From assembly GCF_019056515.1 (NCBI RefSeq), contig NZ_CP064873.1, forward strand, positions 2,852,001-2,916,000: a stretch of DNA of 64,000 nucleotides. The letters are read 5' to 3'. A program made the translations under genes and the position numbers. Source of the DNA: Microbacterium paraoxydans. GTDB taxonomy: Bacteria > Actinomycetota > Actinomycetes > Actinomycetales > Microbacteriaceae. Position 1 is the stretch's first letter. Every line of letters begins with the position of its first letter. The notes beneath the pieces are model-generated. The model had not been told where the DNA came from. It did no database searches and saw only the letters and a list, made by a program, of their open reading frames with translations. Positions 1 through 7,186 of the stretch are shown here, one piece after another.

Positions 1-181
1 CGATGTTTGTTCCACCGAAGACGGGATCGACAGCGAGGTAGATCGCGTCGACGTTGAGGGTCATTGCGATGGCGATCGTGACCGATGCATAAGTAATGCT
101 GCGATCAGGGCGCCCGCGTCGAAGGACCAGTAGGCTCGCTACGAGAACCCACATCAGGATCGCAACGAGCGTCTGGATCAT
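1..181 (-). CDS. Membrane protein, 3' part missing (window edge)
   Basis: The leftward frame opens with ATG at 181 and runs off the window at base 1, so only about 60 N-terminal residues are visible. They begin MIQTLVAILMWVLVASLLVL, a clear membrane segment, then an RRGRPDR basic loop and a second hydrophobic stretch around TIAIAMTLNVDAIYLAV. The ATG overlaps the stop of the metalloprotease gene in a TCAT (ATGA) junction, which suggests translational coupling. I do not recognise a named family. The coupling to an ImmA-like protease suggests a membrane partner in the element's control module, but this is inference. Confidence 0.6.
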   Translation of the reverse strand, partial: MIQTLVAILMWVLVASLLVLRRGRPDRSITYASVTIAIAMTLNVDAIYLAVDPVFGGTNI

Positions 182-642
182 CCGAAGACCTCGAAATAGC
201 GAGACTCCGCAAAAGCGGACCCTCGGATCCCTGCTGCGAGTCGGTCCGCGAGAGACTCCGCAGCGATCTCGGTCTCCGAGTCAAGGTCCTGCCGCCTGAG
301 CAGACGGGCGCGAGTGTGCGGAGGAATGTCAGGCAGGAGCACGTCCGCCTCTGTGCACTCGTCGCCGTCACAGTGGCCCAGGATCATGTGTGACAGCTCG
401 TGCAGCACGAACTGCTGGCGATGCAAGTCGGAGTCCGTGCGTGCGTGGATGATGATGTCGTCTTCGTCGGTGGTGAGCCACACCGCACATAGGCCGTCGT
501 GATCGCCGATCTCGGCAAGCTCGACGATACGAAGGCGGCGCCCCCTGCGTTGCTGCACCACACCGTAGAGATCGTCGAAGGTGAAGACACCGCCGAGGGC
601 AAGATCCGAGACGGCCGTGGAGACGACCTGTTCGATATTCAC
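178..642 (-). CDS. ImmA/IrrE-family metallo-endopeptidase
   Basis: A 154-residue protein with the zinc-protease signature HELSH at about residues 81-85 and a downstream AAESLADRLA helix that could supply the third ligand. I chose the GTG at 642 because AAGGAGGTGAGC lies a few bases upstream; a longer reading from 678 would leave this Shine-Dalgarno site inside the gene. Proteases of this family cleave phage-like repressors (ICEBs1 ImmA cutting ImmR) or regulators of the IrrE/DdrO type. The gene follows an XRE regulator by about 60 bases and overlaps a membrane-protein gene, so it is probably the derepression protease of this element. That role is inferred from context. Confidence 0.85.
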   Translation of the reverse strand: MNIEQVVSTAVSDLALGGVFTFDDLYGVVQQRRGRRLRIVELAEIGDHDGLCAVWLTTDEDDIIIHARTDSDLHRQQFVLHELSHMILGHCDGDECTEADVLLPDIPPHTRARLLRRQDLDSETEIAAESLADRLAAGIRGSAFAESRYFEVFG

Positions 643-703
643 GTTGCGCTCACCTCCTTCGAGGGCACTTCGCGGCATCGACTCGGCTACGTGAGCGACG
701 CCG

Positions 704-1135
704 TCATTGCTGGTCTTTGTGCTTCATTTCCTCATCCAAGAACTTGCTGATGGCTTGGAGTGCCTTCGGTGAGATATCTCCAAGTGTCCGCGCCGCGTAC
801 GACTTGACCTTCGCCGCACGCATGGAGCGCACGAGATCGAGCTGTGCACTGACCTTTTCGGGAACTACGGCGTCGTTCGCGCCGATCAAGAAGTCGGTGT
901 CGACGTCAAAGAACGCCGCGAGCCCCGCAAAGACGGCGGGGTCTTGAACGTACCGGTGTCCGTTGACCATGTACGTCCAACGAGACCTCGACAGGTTGGT
1001 GCCTCGATCACGGAGATACGACGCGATCTGTGAGTAGGTCGGCTCGGCGCCGGTCTCGGCGATTGCAACATCGAGCACCAGCCGCAGGCGTTTCGCAAGA
1101 TCCGCAGCCGCAGTCGCGCTCTCGTCGTCGGTCAT
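704..1135 (-). CDS. XRE-family transcriptional regulator (EspR/ImmR-like)
   Basis: A 143-residue DNA-binding protein. The helix-turn-helix lies at roughly residues 33-75 (YSQIASYLRDRGTNLSRSRW and on to the hydrophobic LAAFFDVDTDFL), a layout like mycobacterial EspR. The C-terminal part is helical and charged and may dimerise. The ATG at 1135 is preceded by AAGGAGGTCAGC. It is the first gene of a leftward operon with an ImmA-type protease and diverges from the transfer operon. The intergenic region holds repeats of a 14-bp palindrome that are good candidates for its operator. By analogy with ICEBs1 ImmR it should repress transfer and perhaps its own promoter. Confidence 0.82.
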   Translation of the reverse strand: MTDDESATAAADLAKRLRLVLDVAIAETGAEPTYSQIASYLRDRGTNLSRSRWTYMVNGHRYVQDPAVFAGLAAFFDVDTDFLIGANDAVVPEKVSAQLDLVRSMRAAKVKSYAARTLGDISPKALQAISKFLDEEMKHKDQQ

Positions 1136-1206
1136 GCGCGCTGACCTCCTTCGCTCGCGGTGAGAAGCATCTTCGGCGGGGTAGTCCCGGCACGTTACGC
1201 ATGCTC

Positions 1207-1235
1207 AATATAGCTGTTGAGCATGAACAAATCAA
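1207..1235 (-). promoter_or_regulatory. Promoter of the xre-immA operon
   Basis: On the minus strand TTGATT (1230-1235) and TATATT (1207-1212) are separated by exactly 17 bases, a good sigma-70-type promoter pointing at the XRE gene. The spacer contains one inverted half-site (TTGAGCAT, 1217-1224) and the -10 touches another, so a regulator bound there should block it. This supports autoregulation. Confidence 0.6.
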
Positions 1236-1238
1236 GGG

Positions 1239-1267
1239 TTGCGCATGCTCAACGGTCGGTGTTAGAA
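1239..1267 (+). promoter_or_regulatory. Weak candidate promoter of the transfer operon
   Basis: TTGCGC (1239-1244) and TTAGAA (1262-1267) are 17 bases apart on the plus strand, with the second GCATGCTCAA copy across the -35 and spacer. The -10 match is poor, so this is only a candidate for the start of rightward transcription. Confidence 0.3.
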
Positions 1268-1523
1268 ACGAAGCCCCCGCACGTTTTGAGCATGCTCAAC
1301 GCCCGGGAGTCTCTGGACCCTTCGAACACTCTTAGGGAGGTGAACCATGCCCAGATTCTGGCTGCGTACGCCTTGTCAACCACACTCGCGCCGAAACGAG
1401 TCGGTACATCGTCCCGTTGGCACACGCAGGCGCATCCGCAGAGTTCGTAGAGTCGCTCGCCCACCTCACCGGTGTATCGCCACGCACTCCTGCGACGTGG
1501 CGCGCCGGAGAGGAGAACGCCCG

Positions 1524-2606
1524 ATGGTGTCGACAGATGAACGCCGAGCCACCCGCGAAGCGAAGCTCGATGAGCTGCACGAGAAGCTCACTGAAGCAGT
1601 TGACAAGTTGGTGTCCGGCGAGGATTGGGCAGCTGCGCTCCGGTTCGCAGCCAGGTTCCGCAGCCGCTCGTTCAACAACACCCTGCTTATCTGGATGCAG
1701 CACGCCGCCGCATTCGAAGCAGGTCTCGTGTCCGAGCCGATGCCGTCATACGTGGCCGGGTACAAGCAGTGGCAGCAGTTGGGCCGTCAGGTCGAGAAGG
1801 GGCAGCCTGGGTATCAGATCCTCGCTCCGGTGACCGGTCGATTCGCGTCGCCGACGCCTGCGGATCCAGCGTCGTGGCGGCGACTCAACCGATTCGAGAA
1901 GCCACGACCGAGCGAGGAAGTCCGTTCGAAGATGATCGGCGTCCGCCCCGCCTATGTGTGGGACGCGGCGCAAACTTCCGGCGACGCCCTACCAACTCCA
2001 CCCGCACCGACATTGCTGAAAGGCGAAGCACCAGATGGCCTCTGGGCGGGACTCGCCGGGCGAATTGAAGCGGCAGGTTTTCGGCTCCTCAATGTGGAGC
2101 ACGAGGGCCTGATCCAAGGCGCGAACGGTGTCACTGACTACATGGAGAAGACCGTCAAGGTCCGCGAGAACATGGATCCCGCCGCGCGCGTGAAGACTCT
2201 TGCTCACGAACTCGCGCACGTGCTGATGCACGGGCCTGATCAAGATGCCGCGCGGCAGCACCGGGGTGTCGGCGAAGTGGAGGCCGAGTCAGTCGCGCTG
2301 ATGATTGGCGCTGCACACGGCATGGACACCCGCGACTACACGATTCCGTACGTCACTTCGTGGGCCGCAAACGTCGACGGCCTGGAACCCGCGGACATCG
2401 TGCGCGCGACCGGAGAACGAGTACGCGCCACCGCCATGAAAATCCTCGACCAGCTGGACACACAGATGATCGGCGATGGCACTCCCCCCGGGCTCGATCG
2501 CTCTGCGGGGCGCACCAGCTCCAGCCCCGCGAAGCGAGCGAGCACCGCGCCAACGAGCACGGCCATCTCTAGAGACGCTCCAGCGGCCGAATCGCGGGGG
2601 CTGTGA
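1524..2606 (+). CDS. ardC: ArdC-like antirestriction / ssDNA-binding metallopeptidase protein
   Basis: A 360-residue protein. The N-terminal part (from LVSGEDWAAALRFAARFRSR through FNNTLLIWMQ to GYKQWQQLGRQVEKG) is the ArdC N-terminal ssDNA-binding domain. The C-terminal part has a zinc-protease motif HELAH at about residues 228-232. ArdC proteins protect incoming single-stranded plasmid DNA during conjugation and can counter restriction. I chose the ATG at 1524, preceded by GGAGAGGAG, because homology begins there. Another ATG in the same frame at 1347 has a good GGGAGGTG site, but the 59 residues it would add are arginine-rich and unlike coding sequence. It overlaps the primase gene by four bases and is first in the transfer operon. 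Confidence 0.82.
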   Translation: MVSTDERRATREAKLDELHEKLTEAVDKLVSGEDWAAALRFAARFRSRSFNNTLLIWMQHAAAFEAGLVSEPMPSYVAGYKQWQQLGRQVEKGQPGYQILAPVTGRFASPTPADPASWRRLNRFEKPRPSEEVRSKMIGVRPAYVWDAAQTSGDALPTPPAPTLLKGEAPDGLWAGLAGRIEAAGFRLLNVEHEGLIQGANGVTDYMEKTVKVRENMDPAARVKTLAHELAHVLMHGPDQDAARQHRGVGEVEAESVALMIGAAHGMDTRDYTIPYVTSWAANVDGLEPADIVRATGERVRATAMKILDQLDTQMIGDGTPPGLDRSAGRTSSSPAKRASTAPTSTAISRDAPAAESRGL

Positions 2607-3529
2607 CGAGCGTGGCAGATTCGTTCGTTCAGGTCCTCGATCGAATGGGCCACGAGGAGGCACTCGGCCGAAGCGCCCTCGCGTTGGCAGCGAGCGGCAT
2701 CCCGGTCTTTCCATGTGTCGCTGGCGGGAAGCGCCCCGCTGTCGCGGGAGGATTTCATGCCGCGAGCGCCGAAGCGGACCTGGCGCGGCGTTGGTGGACC
2801 GCGATGCCCACCGCAAACATTGGGATGCCGACGGGCGCAGCCTCGGGCCTCGTCGTGGTCGACGTCGACGTTCACGGCGCTGTCGATGGATACGAGGCGC
2901 TGGAGCGTGCGCGACGCGAAGGATTGGTGGATGGCTGGGTCGCAGCGGTGGAAACACCATCGCGCGGCCTGCACCTGTACTTCTCTGCGAGGGGCAATGC
3001 GCATCAGACGTCTTGGCAATCGGCGCGAGCGGGAATCGACTTTCGTGGCGACGGCGGCTACATCATCCTGCCGCCCTCGGTGCGGACCATTGACGGTGAA
3101 GCGCGCCGGTACAAGACGTTGCGGCTCGCTCACGGAAGCGGACATCCGCTCGACGCACAGCGCCTTCGTGATCTCTTGGATCCTCCACGGCCGTCCGCGA
3201 ACCCACGCGATGCAGCCACAGATATGGCGCCCGCTGATCTCACGCGATTGGCGAGTTGGGTATCCCGCCTCCAAGAGGGCGAGCGGAACCACGGCGTCTT
3301 CTGGGCAGCCTGCAAAATGGCGGAGAAAGACATCCCCACAGGAGCGGCGCTCGACGCTCTCACGGCCGCGGGTGCGACAGCTGGGCTCAGCGAGCGCGAA
3401 GTGACGACGACCGTCCGCTCGGCCTATCGAGCCGTGCAGGGCCGGTCAACTCAACGATTACCAACGGGCGCCCCCATGACGCTGCCTTACCGACCGCGAC
3501 CCGTCACAGATTCTCGGGCCCTGGCATGA
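2603..3529 (+). CDS. Bifunctional primase/polymerase (prim-pol) N-terminal-type protein
   Basis: A 308-residue primase of the archaeo-eukaryotic prim-pol fold. Visible motifs are GGKRP (41-45), the metal-binding DVDVH (87-91) and TPSRGLHLYF (118-127) with its conserved histidine. The C-terminal third (EGERNHGVFWAACKMAE) resembles the helical domain that often follows prim-pol domains on actinobacterial plasmids. No helicase domain is fused. It starts with GTG overlapping the ardC stop (GTGA), so translation is coupled. It probably primes complementary-strand synthesis of the transferred strand or element replication. Confidence 0.85.
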   Translation: MTSVADSFVQVLDRMGHEEALGRSALALAASGIPVFPCVAGGKRPAVAGGFHAASAEADLARRWWTAMPTANIGMPTGAASGLVVVDVDVHGAVDGYEALERARREGLVDGWVAAVETPSRGLHLYFSARGNAHQTSWQSARAGIDFRGDGGYIILPPSVRTIDGEARRYKTLRLAHGSGHPLDAQRLRDLLDPPRPSANPRDAATDMAPADLTRLASWVSRLQEGERNHGVFWAACKMAEKDIPTGAALDALTAAGATAGLSEREVTTTVRSAYRAVQGRSTQRLPTGAPMTLPYRPRPVTDSRALA

Positions 3530-4131
3530 GAACCATTCGGGCGCGCCGATCCGCGATCATCACCGCCGTCGTGGGCACAGTCTTCATCGCTGCAGGCGCG
3601 TTCTGGCTGTCGTTTACCTCCCTGGCGGATCTCGCTGCCCGCTCGGGCATCGGCGCGGGTCAAGCCTGGGCATGGCCGCTCATCGTCGACGGCGTCATCG
3701 TCGTTTCGACCGTTGCTGTCGTTGCCCTCGCCGGATCACGCTCCGCCTGGTATCCATGGACGCTGCTTGCGGGAGCCGCAGCCGTCTCGGTGACCGCAAA
3801 CTCGATCCACGCCGTGGTCGCCGCCGATGCCGACGTTCCAAGCCTGCTCGCCGCGGCTGTCGCTGCCGTTCCGCCAGTCGTATTACTGGCAATCACGCAC
3901 TTGACCGTGCTGCTCATGCGCACGCCGGAGGCCGCCGAAGAGCACACCGATTACGCGCTCCTCTCGCCCCAGGAACAGGCGACCGCCTTGCGTGACGAGG
4001 GCTGGTCGAACAAGCGCATTGCCCGCGAGTTGGACGTGCATCCTTCGACCGTCGGGCGCTGGTTCGCGAGCGCACCTACCGAACATGAACGGGCTCGTTC
4101 CGCACCCGACGACACAGAGGACACAACATGA
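3526..4131 (+). CDS. DUF2637 (SpdB-like) membrane protein with C-terminal HTH
   Basis: A 201-residue protein with four hydrophobic segments in the first 130 residues (starting IITAVVGTVFIAAGAFWLSF), the DUF2637 pattern seen in plasmid spread proteins of Streptomyces. After a linker, residues of the stretch EQATALRDEGWSNKRIAREL and then DVHPSTVGRWF form a helix-turn-helix. The ATG overlaps the primase stop (ATGA). A longer frame begins upstream inside the primase gene but has no ribosome site. The combination of membrane segments and HTH suggests a role in DNA localisation or intercellular spread; the exact role is unknown. Confidence 0.75.
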   Translation: MRTIRARRSAIITAVVGTVFIAAGAFWLSFTSLADLAARSGIGAGQAWAWPLIVDGVIVVSTVAVVALAGSRSAWYPWTLLAGAAAVSVTANSIHAVVAADADVPSLLAAAVAAVPPVVLLAITHLTVLLMRTPEAAEEHTDYALLSPQEQATALRDEGWSNKRIARELDVHPSTVGRWFASAPTEHERARSAPDDTEDTT

Positions 4132-4499
4132 ACGAGAACACGGCCGACGTCGGTAAACGCCCCATCGATGCGGAAGCTATAGACGTCACGACGAGGCACG
4201 AAGCGGTCGAGTTGGCGAGGCTCCGCGATCAGCGCAGGGGCTCGATGCGCGATCCTGCGACATACCGTGGACGCGGTGTCGAATGGGTACGCCCGACCGA
4301 CCTGGTGGCTCGCAGCAGCGCACGCGTGGCCGGTGCGGGGATCAACTTCCAGTCCGAGCTGCATCGGCGCACGCGCTCAGCGGCACAGGACGGCACCCGG
4401 CGCATCGCCGAACGTGCACGTCACCTTCCTCCCCTATCAGCGTTTGGGCGTGGCGCCACGCGACCGGACGCGGGGCGCAGCCCGATCGGCGCCGCCTGA
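4128..4499 (+). CDS. Conserved hypothetical ICE protein
   Basis: A 123-residue basic protein. The middle reads VRPTDLVARSSARVAGAGINF, then an arginine-rich helix (HRRTRSAAQDGTRRIAERAR) and a proline-containing tail. The pattern is familiar from other actinobacterial conjugative elements, where it sits between the DUF2637 protein and ParB-like genes, but no function is known to me. The ATG overlaps the previous stop (ATGA). The basic helix could bind nucleic acid; this is a guess. Confidence 0.6.
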   Translation: MNENTADVGKRPIDAEAIDVTTRHEAVELARLRDQRRGSMRDPATYRGRGVEWVRPTDLVARSSARVAGAGINFQSELHRRTRSAAQDGTRRIAERARHLPPLSAFGRGATRPDAGRSPIGAA

Positions 4500-4566
4500 T
4501 CGTAAAGAGTGGACATCGTCATGGGCACCTCATCAGCATCCAACCTCCCCAGTGGGGAGCGGGTGC

Positions 4567-4588
4567 GCACCTGCGTAGCAGGAGGTGC
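4567..4588 (+). promoter_or_regulatory. Hairpin overlapping the ribosome-binding site of the next gene
   Basis: GCACCT (4567-4572) can pair with AGGTGC (4583-4588), or alternatively CCTGC (4570-4574) with GCAGG (4578-4582) around a GTA loop. Either pairing buries the AGGAGG Shine-Dalgarno sequence (4580-4585) of the gene starting at 4596. It may reduce translation unless ribosomes from the upstream gene melt it. Confidence 0.45.
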
Positions 4589-4595
4589 TCTTGTC

Positions 4596-5450
4596 ATGAC
4601 CACTCACTATTCGCCCTCGCACCCTCGCGAGGACTTCACCACAAGCGAAGGATTGCGCGCCCTGCTGCACCGTCTACACCAGTCGGGAGCCCGCGCCTGG
4701 AAACACGACCGCGTAGCCGCTGAACTCGCCACGTTCGCTGCCGAGAAATACGCCGCGCTCGCTCGCAAACACGGCCTCGACCCGTGGGAGGCCGCGTCCG
4801 CAGCCTTCGACGTGATGCGAACTCGTTCGGCGCGCGAGGCTGACGACCCCTGGGCCGTCGTCACTCGCGGCGTGCAGATCACGTGCATCGCCGAAGAGCG
4901 CGGGCAGGGGCTGCTGTGCGCGACGCACCAAGCTCGCCGCCCGCACGTCTCCGCCTTCCATGACCCTGAACGATTCGCCGACCGCGAGAATCCACTGGCC
5001 GACTACCATCCCGCGTTCCATGTGGTCGACAAGTACCTCGAAACTGAGGCTGACGCCGTCGACAAGAATGACGAGGTAGGCACCGCGGAACAGGCGATCG
5101 AGGTCTCAATCGCGTTGTTCGCGACGTTGGGTTGGCCGGAGAGCACAACCCGCGCAGCGGTCGAGCACGTGTGTGGCGCGATCGCACGGGCAGGGTCTCG
5201 GCAGAGCGCCTACGAAGTGTTGCGCCGCGACAAGCATGCTCGCGCTCTGCTCGATCTGCCCGGCGATGCGTGGTCGGCCCTGCTGCACGCACTTCTCGGA
5301 CACCCAAACCCCGCGTATCGCGCAACGAGCACCGGCCGCGGCATCCTCCTTCGCATCCTTGTCGGCGAGACTCTTCCTGACCTGCTGCTCGATGACGACC
5401 TCGTGTCGATCATCGTGACGTCTGCGCCCAAACACGGGAGCGGACGATGA
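4596..5450 (+). CDS. Conserved hypothetical ICE protein, helical
   Basis: A 284-residue soluble protein, mostly helical, without signal peptide or membrane segments. Features include AAEKYAALARKHGLDPWEAA, DDPWAVVTRGVQITCIAEERGQG and GYHPAFHVV-like acidic stretches. Proteins of this look follow DUF2637 and precede ParB-like genes in related actinobacterial elements; I know no function. I chose ATG at 4596 because AGGAGGTGC lies upstream and residues before it are low in coding character; an upstream ATG at 4509 exists. The stop overlaps the start of the ParB-like gene (ATGA). A potential replication or partition role is inferred only from position. Confidence 0.65.
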   Translation: MTTHYSPSHPREDFTTSEGLRALLHRLHQSGARAWKHDRVAAELATFAAEKYAALARKHGLDPWEAASAAFDVMRTRSAREADDPWAVVTRGVQITCIAEERGQGLLCATHQARRPHVSAFHDPERFADRENPLADYHPAFHVVDKYLETEADAVDKNDEVGTAEQAIEVSIALFATLGWPESTTRAAVEHVCGAIARAGSRQSAYEVLRRDKHARALLDLPGDAWSALLHALLGHPNPAYRATSTGRGILLRILVGETLPDLLLDDDLVSIIVTSAPKHGSGR

Positions 5451-6463
5451 GTACGCACGACGGGCACATTGAGCTGGAGCGAGCTGTCGACTCAATCCAC
5501 GTTGGCCATCGTCACCGCAGAGATCTCGGGGAACTCGCTCTCCTCGCCGCGTCGATCGAACGGGATGGATTGCTGCAACCGATCACTGTGACGCCGGAGG
5601 GCAATCTCGTGTGCGGTGCCCGTCGTCTGGCCGCGATCAAGCGACTGGGGTGGATGCACGTCAAAGTCTGGGTGCGCTCGGGGATCTCGGGAGAACTCGC
5701 ACACCTGCTTGCTGAGCAAGACGACAATGCGCTGCACAAGTCGCTCACCCAACTGGAGAACGCCGCGCTGTACCGGGAGATCAAGACGTTGATGGCTGAG
5801 GACGCCGCCCGCCGCCAAGAAGCATCACGCTTCAGCACCGAGAATCAGCCGGGAAGAGACGGTGCCGCAAAATTTGCGGCACCGTCAGACTCTGTCGGAG
5901 ACGCGCGCGAGCAGGCTGCCGCCATGATCCCAGAGGGCGCCTCTCACACGACGCTGGAGAAGATCAACTACCTGCAGCAGATGGCGGAAGACGAAAGTCA
6001 GCCCGACTCCGTGCGAGAAGGCGTCGCGGCGGAGCTGGAACTCATCGGCTCAGGCGCTCCCGTGCACCCGGGCTTCCAGCGTGCTCGGCAGCTCGTGGCC
6101 TCAGCCCAGTCCGATGGTGACGTTGTGGATGTGGCGAAGCTGGCTGAGGAAGCACTTGCGCGCATCAAGAACGCTCCGAAGCCCAAACGGCGACCTTCAC
6201 CGACCGCGCTGACCTCGCGCGTCGACGGCGACGAGCCGTGGCCGATTCGCGCATTCGTTGTCACGTGGACGGAACTGGACGGCTGGTGGCGGCACTTCGA
6301 CGTCGATGAACTGGCTCGCCAACTGAGTGACGCCGAGATCGAGATGTTCCTGCACGTTGTTGAAGCCACCGTTCAGGTTGCGGAGCGACTCCGTGCCGCG
6401 CGAGACATTGATCGGGCGGACGCCGAGTCCCCGACCCAGGTGGGGAACCTTCGCGCCCTCTGA
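5447..6463 (+). CDS. ParB/Srx-fold (ParB N-terminal-like) protein
   Basis: A 338-residue protein. The N-terminal domain carries DGLLQPITVTPEGNLVCGAR RLAAIKRLGW at about residues 37-68, the ParB/sulfiredoxin-fold signature with the conserved GxRR box. A central helical region (LAEQDDNALHKSLTQLENAALY) resembles the ParB DNA-binding domain, and a stretch ASHTTLEKINYLQQMAEDE suggests a further HTH. There is no adjacent ParA, so it is probably a transcription or transfer regulator of the element, not a classical partition protein. It starts with ATG overlapping the previous stop and ends 30 bases before the next gene. Confidence 0.8.
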   Translation: MSTHDGHIELERAVDSIHVGHRHRRDLGELALLAASIERDGLLQPITVTPEGNLVCGARRLAAIKRLGWMHVKVWVRSGISGELAHLLAEQDDNALHKSLTQLENAALYREIKTLMAEDAARRQEASRFSTENQPGRDGAAKFAAPSDSVGDAREQAAAMIPEGASHTTLEKINYLQQMAEDESQPDSVREGVAAELELIGSGAPVHPGFQRARQLVASAQSDGDVVDVAKLAEEALARIKNAPKPKRRPSPTALTSRVDGDEPWPIRAFVVTWTELDGWWRHFDVDELARQLSDAEIEMFLHVVEATVQVAERLRAARDIDRADAESPTQVGNLRAL

Positions 6464-6493
6464 TCCGAGACTAATGCGGCGCACCTGTCCCGC

Positions 6494-7174
6494 ATGAAGC
6501 TTCCTACCGCTCCCCGCGCACGCCGCACTCTGATCGTCCTCATCGCGGCTCTGTCGCTGGCGATCCTTGTCGCCGGAATCGGCGTCTACGGACTCGTCAT
6601 CGGATCCGAGCAACCCACCGAGTCAACTGATCCTCCATTGTCGAGTGCTGCTCCGAGCGCAGAACCCTCTCGTGAGCCGACCTCACCACCTCGGATCCCG
6701 TCGATCCCACCGACCACCGACGCCGAGGCGTTCGCGCGCAGCGTCGCCGCGGCACTGTTCACCTGGGACACCGGCAGTGGGTTCCTGCCGCTCGACTACA
6801 CCGCAGTCATGCTCGACGTCGCCGACCCGACCGGCTTCGAACAGTCGGGACTCGCAGCCGACATCGCCACTTACCTGCCCACGTCGAGCGCGTGGGCGCA
6901 GCTGCGACCGTACGCAACGACGCAGCGGTTGGAGATCACCTCAGTGTTCGTGCCGGATGCCTGGGCTGATGCGCTCGCGCAGGCTCGCCCGGGGCAGCTC
7001 CCCGACGGCGCCGCGGCATACACGATCGAGGGCATCCGCCAGCGATCCGGCGTGTGGAACGGCGACCCGGTCGCCGCAGAGCATCCGGTCGCGTTCACGA
7101 TCTTCATCGCGTGCCCAGCCGAGGACCCTTGCTACGTCCTGCGGCTCTCGCAATTGAACAATCCGCTGCGTTAG
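6494..7174 (+). CDS. Single-pass membrane protein, TcpC/VirB8-like conjugation component
   Basis: A 226-residue protein with a basic N terminus, one membrane segment (TLIVLIAALSLAILVAGIGV, residues 13-32), a Ser/Pro/Thr/Glu-rich linker and an outside domain of about 150 residues. Topology and position before the peptidoglycan hydrolase match the TcpC/VirB8 class of Gram-positive secretion systems, which form a cell-wall-side scaffold. Sequence similarity alone is too weak to be sure. ATG at 6494 directly precedes the membrane segment. Confidence 0.6.
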   Translation: MKLPTAPRARRTLIVLIAALSLAILVAGIGVYGLVIGSEQPTESTDPPLSSAAPSAEPSREPTSPPRIPSIPPTTDAEAFARSVAAALFTWDTGSGFLPLDYTAVMLDVADPTGFEQSGLAADIATYLPTSSAWAQLRPYATTQRLEITSVFVPDAWADALAQARPGQLPDGAAAYTIEGIRQRSGVWNGDPVAAEHPVAFTIFIACPAEDPCYVLRLSQLNNPLR

Positions 7175-7186
7175 GACGACTGGCTC

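Larger units (their letters stand above)
1199..1299. promoter_or_regulatory. Operator cluster with GCATGCTCAA / TTGAGCATGCTCAA repeats
   Basis: GCATGCTCAA occurs at 1199-1208, 1243-1252 and 1290-1299, and its inverted form TTGAGCATGA at 1217-1226. The last copy is part of a perfect 14-bp palindrome TTGAGCATGCTCAA (1286-1299). Copies 1 and 2 of the direct form start 44 bases apart, copies 2 and 3 start 47 apart. The cluster fills the gap between the leftward xre-immA operon and the rightward transfer operon, so it is most likely the binding array of the XRE regulator. The wider gap 1136-1523 also contains the promoters and an uncertain out-of-frame coding signal. Confidence 0.75.

Noticed and set aside
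1199..1299. CRISPR-like spacing of the repeated GCATGCTCAA
   Set aside because: The repeats are only 10-14 bases, palindromic and in a promoter region; they are operators and not a CRISPR array.
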